NCBI GenBank assembly: GCA_024654485.1
Contig: JANLHO010000032.1
Span: 1 to 10,380 of the forward strand
Direction of reading: 5' to 3'
Source: Patescibacteria group bacterium
GTDB lineage: Bacteria > Patescibacteriota > Minisyncoccia > Phycocordibacterales > UBA2100
Length of the DNA stretch: 10,380 bases
Positions within the stretch are counted from its first letter, which is position 1, and each line of letters opens with the position of its first letter. The notes under the pieces are model-generated. The model made no database searches and was not told the DNA's origin. It saw nothing but the letters and a program-made list of their open reading frames with translations. Of the stretch, positions 6,763 through 10,380 are shown in pieces. Both the position numbers and the translations under genes were made by a program.

Positions 6763-6898
6763 ACCCGCACACCAAAACTGCCGTTATTCCGGCCGCAAAA
6801 ACTCCAGCGACTTCTGAAGTTTCGTCGTCGCGGTGAATATTTCTTATTTTGGTTGGATATTTTCATACAAGGCTACGGCAATGTTGGTGTGCGGGCAT
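6761..6898 (-). promoter_or_regulatory. Structured pseB leader: 24-bp inverted repeat pairing 5' end with start codon
   Basis: Two 24-bp arms, 6875-6898 and 6761-6784, are inverted copies with 21 identities and a perfect 12-bp core (CCCGCACACCAA against its complement). They enclose 90 nt. In pseB-sense RNA two of the three mismatches become G-U pairs, leaving one C/U mismatch, so 23 of 24 positions pair. On the opposite strand the same two would be A-C clashes. The proximal arm contains the AU of the pseB AUG and the sequence just before it, so the stem would hide the translation start. The loop holds a possible inner hairpin (GCGAC at 6827-6831 with GTCGC at 6807-6811), then TTTTT at 6797-6801, and a GCCG/CGGC mini-hairpin near 6780-6793. 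The distal arm begins about 9 nt after the -10 box at 6907, i.e. about at +1. No known riboswitch class is recognised. Confidence 0.6.
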
Positions 6899-6906
6899 AA
6901 GGCGTG

Positions 6907-6934
6907 ATTTTACAACGAAATCAGCGACTTTCAA
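6907..6934 (-). promoter_or_regulatory. Predicted sigma70 promoter of the pseB operon
   Basis: Reading the minus strand, TTGAAA (6929-6934) and TAAAAT (6907-6912) are separated by 16 nt; each box matches the sigma70 consensus at 5 of 6 positions. It begins 9 nt after the stop codon of the preceding glycosyltransferase gene and about 145 nt before pseB. The likely start point is around 6898-6901, and A6898 is the first base of the inverted repeat. This would give the nonulosonate genes expression independent of the upstream block, although read-through from it remains possible because no clear terminator lies between. Confidence 0.6.
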
Positions 6935-6940
6935 GCGACT
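6923..6940 (-). repeat. Tandem AGTCGCT heptamers over the -35 box, third copy in leader
   Basis: AGTCGCT occurs twice on the minus strand at 6934-6940 and 6923-6929, 11 nt apart (about one helical turn), bracketing the TTGAAA box. A third copy with two extra matching bases (AAGTCGCTG) is at 6805-6813 in the leader, where it also forms the 3' side of a possible inner hairpin. This could be a small operator-like direct repeat, but heptamer repeats in a 180-nt region can arise by chance. Confidence 0.3.
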
Positions 6941-6943
6941 AGG

Positions 6944-8809
6944 TCATTCGCGCCCTTTTGCCACTTCCCTCACGAGAGCCGCAAGTCGCTCGCTTGCATG
7001 GCCGTCAAAGGCATAGTTATGCTGCATAAAACGACTACCCGCTTCCGAAAGGTGCTTGCGCTCGCCACTGTCCGCAAGTCGCGTAAACGATGTCGCCGCT
7101 TCGTCCGGAGTGAAGGCGATGAGTAGTGCGTTTTTCTCCGCGTACTGCAGAAAATGGAAGCGGGCAGCGGGATGCTGCGCGGGACGAAGAGCGGTAAGAA
7201 CGACCGGCACGCCACACTGTAGCGCCTCCAGAATAGCCGTTGAGTAGTCGGACACAATCGTATCGCATTCGTGGAAAAGTGACTCCAGCTTCTCATACTG
7301 CGCCACTGTATACGGCACATCAGCAAATGCTTCTTTGAAGACGGAGCGATAGAATTGCTCCCGATGTTTCCAAGGGCGCATCTTTAGCACGACACTTGAG
7401 CGGGGAATGACCTTAAGCGCGTCATTTAGAACTCGGAAATACTCAATAAGGTCATACGAATCAACCACTGTCTGCCCTATCGTGACATCGGGAACGATGA
7501 CCAGAGCGCGAAATGTCTGCTCCATCGTTCGGGGTTCCGTTTTCACATATGCGTCAAAACGCGGTGAGCCCACGGCGGGAAGTTTGCCGCGTGCGTATCC
7601 GGCATTCTCAAGCTCTTTCTGTACCAAGGGACCATAGGTTGCGATGTACTCCGCCGCGTGCCCGGTACTGGCCGAGCCGGGCCCAAGATACTCAAGCCCG
7701 TGCTGAACCTCTATTGATGGTACTTTTAGCGCTCGAGCCACAAACGCCAGTATCGCAAAATGCCACTGGCGTGAAATACTGGCCCGCAACAGGACGACAT
7801 GGGGGCGGATACTCTCAAACATGGCGTATGTCCCCTCAATGCCCGCGAGAATGCGCGGTACGTTGTCTGAAAAAAGCGCGTCCAGCACCTCCGTCGCGGG
7901 AGCTCGCAGCGAAAAGCCGTTATGAGAAGCGTCGGGCAGCGTGCTGCGGACATCTCTCCATATGCCGTAGTATCGCCTCGCCTCTTCTGCCACGTGTCGT
8001 CTCGCGGCCCGAGAGAGATAGTGCTCCGCATGCTGGAACCGCATACGATGCCTAAAAAGGGCGCGCGGCGGTATGTGCCGAATCTCCGAGCGGTCGTACA
8101 GAACAAGCTCGGCTTCGGGTAACCCCTGCAGGTAAGGCGCTAAGTGTTTCCAGTAGTCGCTTGCAATAATCCGTATGGCAGATGGGCGCGCAAAAACTCC
8201 TGCGATTATGTTGTATATAAACAGCGCCGAATTAAAAAGTGTACGAAATGCGCCGGAATTCGTGATGCCTAAAGTTCCGCGACTCCCTCCTGTATCGCCT
8301 GTTGCATGAATGGTAACTGTAATTCCGCGTATCCCACCGGCATGACGGGCGGCATTCGGCACGACGCCCTCTTCAAGAGCGGCAATGCCGTCGGCAGATG
8401 CGCCGCGAACGCACACCATCCAGCGCTTATAGTCCGGCATGGCATCCGACACGTTGCAAAAAATATCCGCAAAATAAAGAAAGCGCTTCGCATACATCTG
8501 CAGAGGTAAGCGGAATAATTCGGCAACGGGGACATCGCGATACGTGATGCGCGACAGAGCGGTGTCGGCCAGTAGCCGGTCCACGTAGTCTTTCGCATCG
8601 GTGATGCGCTCAAATGGAGCATCTCCTCTGAATTCTTTGCACGATATGAACGGAATGCTCCTCTCTGCAAGCAACATCTCCACTTCCGCATCCAAGGCCA
8701 GTATGTCCGGCTTCCCCCTCTGCTCGCGCGCACAGACATTGAGAATGTCTTGCGCGCTCGCTACATGCGCCGGCTCGTACACGATTAGAAGTGTCTTGTC
8801 TTTCTTCAT
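6944..8809 (-). CDS. Large GT-B-fold glycosyl/glycerophosphate transferase-like protein
   Basis: The 621-residue protein has a C-terminal half resembling the CDP-glycerol glycerophosphotransferase/UDP-GlcNAc 2-epimerase-like GT-B superfamily. Relevant motifs are VPSIEVQHGLEYLG (363-376), VGSPRFD (413-419), a nucleotide-fold strand RALVIVPDVT (434-443), VLKMRPWKHRE (474-484) and CDTIVSDYSTAILEALQCG (515-533). The last is typical of the donor-binding region (D-x-x-[IV]-S-D-x-S-T-x-x-x-E-A-L). The first 340 residues are not recognised; they contain alternating alpha/beta-looking sequence and a hydrophobic stretch, FNSALFIYNIIAGVFA (192-207), but no signal peptide. The start is ATG 8809, overlapping the GT4 stop in ATGA; longer in-frame extensions upstream lie inside the GT4 gene and are arginine-rich shadow sequence. 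It likely transfers a sugar or sugar-phosphate onto a surface glycan at the inner face of the membrane. Being next to a CMP-nonulosonate operon, it could be the transferase for that sugar, but the sequence does not prove this. Confidence 0.8.
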   Translation of the reverse strand: MKKDKTLLIVYEPAHVASAQDILNVCAREQRGKPDILALDAEVEMLLAERSIPFISCKEFRGDAPFERITDAKDYVDRLLADTALSRITYRDVPVAELFRLPLQMYAKRFLYFADIFCNVSDAMPDYKRWMVCVRGASADGIAALEEGVVPNAARHAGGIRGITVTIHATGDTGGSRGTLGITNSGAFRTLFNSALFIYNIIAGVFARPSAIRIIASDYWKHLAPYLQGLPEAELVLYDRSEIRHIPPRALFRHRMRFQHAEHYLSRAARRHVAEEARRYYGIWRDVRSTLPDASHNGFSLRAPATEVLDALFSDNVPRILAGIEGTYAMFESIRPHVVLLRASISRQWHFAILAFVARALKVPSIEVQHGLEYLGPGSASTGHAAEYIATYGPLVQKELENAGYARGKLPAVGSPRFDAYVKTEPRTMEQTFRALVIVPDVTIGQTVVDSYDLIEYFRVLNDALKVIPRSSVVLKMRPWKHREQFYRSVFKEAFADVPYTVAQYEKLESLFHECDTIVSDYSTAILEALQCGVPVVLTALRPAQHPAARFHFLQYAEKNALLIAFTPDEAATSFTRLADSGERKHLSEAGSRFMQHNYAFDGHASERLAALVREVAKGRE

Positions 8810-9927
8810 ACGCCTATGAATGCGCGGATGCGCTCCGCGCGTTTCTTCCATGAATGCTCTTCGGCGCAATGGAATGCGCGGGCGACCATTCCTGTCGTAT
8901 CCCCTTCCACCGCTCGTCGGATGACACGCGCCAGATCCGCCGCATCGTCCGGTTCAAAGAAGAGCGCTTCTCCGTCACCGATAACGCTCTTTAGCGAGGG
9001 TGTGCCGGAAGCGACGACGGGGCGCTCCGCGGCCATGTATTCGTACACTTTCATCGGTGCCGTGTGCTTGTAGGATGTCTCGTTCTTCTTCGTGCCCAGA
9101 ACGAGAAGCGTGTCGGCCGCTGTGAGCCAGAGCGGTACATCATAACTTTCGCACTCCCCTGCAATATGTAGCGCGGGAGGTATCGTCGCAAGGCCGGTCG
9201 CGGCACGGAATTCTTCGGGAGTGCCGCCTACCGCATATATCTGGACACCGTGCATCTGCCCGGCTGTCTCCGTGAGTATCCGCAGCCCTTTCCACTCGTA
9301 GAACCGCCCCACATATAGCGCGATGGTCGCGCGAGGCGGCAATCCCAAGCGTTCTCGCGCTTCTTCTTTTGACGGCATCTCTTCGTGCGCTTCCATGTCT
9401 ACGCCATTGGGCTCCACTATGATGCTTTCATCTGGGACGTTGAGTTGCTCTTGCAGAGACTTTTTTATTAGCGCATTCGTCGCTATGAGTCCGCGCGCTC
9501 CGCGCGCAAGTGCGGCGAGTCCCACACGGAGCTTCGCTTCGTGTGCCTCAAGGTATCGCGGTAAACCGGCGCAAAGAGCGGCTGCAAGTGAGAATGTGTC
9601 CGGAATTGAGTAGTACGCTCCGCGCTCTCCGCGCAAACGTCGGTACAGGAAGAAAAAGAAGAGGAATTTCGCGAATACGGTGGAGCCTAGAAAGTAGCCG
9701 ACACGACCTTTGTCGTACAAGTCCAAGGTCGGCAAAACGACAATCGGCACGTCAACGCGCAAACGATAAAAATCGCGCATGGAAGCTCCGCGTGCCGCGC
9801 GCGTGCGCGGTATAACGAGCTCCAGGTCCACGCCGGCCTCTATAAAGGCCTCGCACATTTTCGCTATCTGGATGCCGTACGCCTTTTTGCTCGGCAGACG
9901 CGCATTGGCCACGTAGTAAAGCTTCAT
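8806..9927 (-). CDS. Glycosyltransferase family 4 (GT-B)
   Basis: The 373-residue retaining glycosyltransferase is of the GT4 type. The N-terminal domain begins MKLYYVANARLPSKKAYGIQ (1-20), with the glycine turn that binds acceptor/donor. It includes a strongly hydrophobic patch, YFLGSTVFAKFLFFFFLY (78-95), that could dock the enzyme on the inner membrane. The C-terminal domain has VEPNGVD (171-177), LYVGRFYEWKG (204-214), HIAGE (254-258), LWLTAADTLLVLG (266-278) and the donor-site helix APMKVYEYMAAERPVVASGTPS (290-311, Glu296), followed by FFEPDDAADLA (323-333). The first acidic residue of the usual E-x7-E motif is not obvious here, as in several GT4 subgroups with SPxKxFEYMA. The start ATG at 9927 overlaps the methyltransferase stop (ATGA), with AAGAGG only a few nt before. 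Donor and acceptor sugars are unknown. It probably adds one sugar to a lipid-linked or protein-linked glycan. Confidence 0.9.
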   Translation of the reverse strand: MKLYYVANARLPSKKAYGIQIAKMCEAFIEAGVDLELVIPRTRAARGASMRDFYRLRVDVPIVVLPTLDLYDKGRVGYFLGSTVFAKFLFFFFLYRRLRGERGAYYSIPDTFSLAAALCAGLPRYLEAHEAKLRVGLAALARGARGLIATNALIKKSLQEQLNVPDESIIVEPNGVDMEAHEEMPSKEEARERLGLPPRATIALYVGRFYEWKGLRILTETAGQMHGVQIYAVGGTPEEFRAATGLATIPPALHIAGECESYDVPLWLTAADTLLVLGTKKNETSYKHTAPMKVYEYMAAERPVVASGTPSLKSVIGDGEALFFEPDDAADLARVIRRAVEGDTTGMVARAFHCAEEHSWKKRAERIRAFIGV

Positions 9928-10380
9928 AACCTCTTTGCGAATAGGAAGAAGCGGTGTGCGGGGTCATCCTCATATTTCCCCGTTTCAATGAGGTCAAGGC
10001 CCGCTTTGTGCGCCTCGCCAACAAAGCGACGTATCGGAAATCCACGTTTCCCCAACTCCCAGTAGTGCTCGCCGTTGAAACGATGCGTCTTCCAGAAGAA
10101 CGGCACCTGGAGAAAAAGCGCAATGCGCGGCAGCATAGGAACCTTGAAAGCGACGGAAAATACGTACCCCGGATGCGGGAGTGATATAACGGCGTGCGTG
10201 CGTGCAACGCGCGCGATCTCTGAAAGCGCCTTTGGGACATCCTCAAAACGTATATGCTCCAGTATCTCTGCAGCTAGAACGGCATCAAATGAGCCGTCCG
10301 GCAACGGCATCTCTGTCACTGATGCGACTACGTCCGGCTTCAGGTCTTCGGCGATGTCCACTGTCGTCACTGCCCCGCCG
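9924..10380 (-). CDS. Class I SAM-dependent methyltransferase, 5' end cut by window
   Basis: About 151 residues of the C-terminal part are visible; the frame is open through the window edge and its real start lies outside. The visible part begins just after where the glycine-rich SAM motif I should be. It shows VDIAEDLKPDVVASVTEMPL (post-motif I acidic residue and motif II region), PDGSFDAVLAAEILEHI (the Methyltransf_11-type FDxVxxxxxLEHI motif) and VPKALSEIARVARTHAVISLPHPG (strand 5 with preceding helix). A hydrophobic stretch follows (FSVAFKVPMLPRIALFLQVPFF), then HYWELGKRGFP and a final antiparallel strand. This is typical of small methyltransferases found in glycan clusters that methylate sugars, but the acceptor is not determinable. 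A GTG at 10370 is in frame but would leave out motif I, so I do not treat it as the start. It is coupled to the GT4 gene by ATGA. Confidence 0.85.
   Translation of the reverse strand, partial: GGAVTTVDIAEDLKPDVVASVTEMPLPDGSFDAVLAAEILEHIRFEDVPKALSEIARVARTHAVISLPHPGYVFSVAFKVPMLPRIALFLQVPFFWKTHRFNGEHYWELGKRGFPIRRFVGEAHKAGLDLIETGKYEDDPAHRFFLFAKRL

Noticed and set aside
6761..6898. Miniature transposable element with terminal inverted repeats
   Set aside because: The arms look like terminal repeats, but I see no target-site duplication (flanks CTC and AAG differ), the element ends inside the pseB start codon, and the G-U bias favours an RNA function. A search for further copies in the genome would settle it.
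8810..8869. Longer start for the GT-B-like protein
   Set aside because: The extension is arginine-rich and lies inside the GT4 gene; the ATGA junction at 8806-8809 matches the pattern of the other genes.
1..10380. tRNA, rRNA, CRISPR array, integrase, transposase or phage genes
   Set aside because: None seen; apart from the pseB leader the window is packed with glycan genes and no other gap exceeds 15 nt.

Overview
The window is a surface-glycan biosynthesis locus with every gene on the minus strand, so it reads from high to low coordinates. It encodes most of a pathway from UDP-GlcNAc to a CMP-activated nonulosonic (sialic-acid-like, pseudaminic/legionaminic-type) sugar, preceded by glycosyltransferase genes. 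UGA and UAG are used as ordinary stops, so a standard bacterial code applies. The DNA is moderately GC-rich by eye. Shine-Dalgarno sequences are weak or absent at most starts, and genes are packed with ATGA overlaps. No taxonomic marker is present. The compact style would fit a candidate-phylum bacterium (for example Patescibacteria/CPR) or many other environmental bacteria, and I would not assign a phylum.

Upstream block (10380 to 6944): the 3' part of a class I SAM methyltransferase, a GT4 glycosyltransferase and a 621-residue GT-B-like enzyme of the CDP-glycerol glycerophosphotransferase/2-epimerase-like superfamily. They are joined by two 4-nt ATGA overlaps and probably act in assembly of a surface polysaccharide or protein glycan.

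Intergenic region (6763 to 6943): the only gap above 100 nt. It contains a good sigma70-type promoter (TTGAAA, 16 nt, TAAAAT). The predicted transcript starts at the outer edge of a 24-bp inverted repeat whose other arm runs into the pseB start codon. In the pseB-sense RNA, 23 of 24 positions can pair (21 Watson-Crick, 2 G-U). This predicts a leader RNA of about 138 nt that masks the pseB start. It is the most unusual structure in the window.

Downstream block (6762 to 1): pseB (UDP-GlcNAc 4,6-dehydratase), pseC (C4 aminotransferase), a glutamate-1-semialdehyde-aminomutase-like class III aminotransferase, an SpsF-type cytidylyltransferase, an aldo/keto reductase, a DUF218/YdcF-like protein and a PseI/NeuB-type synthase cut by the window edge. 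Spacing is -4, -4, +3, -8, +5 and +15 nt, so this is one operon. The classical PseG (UDP-sugar hydrolase) and PseH (N-acetyltransferase) are absent from the visible part. Instead there are a second aminotransferase, a reductase and a DUF218 protein. The synthase has Asn where a metal-binding His is expected. Together this suggests a modified nonulosonic acid or a variant route to one; that conclusion is inference.
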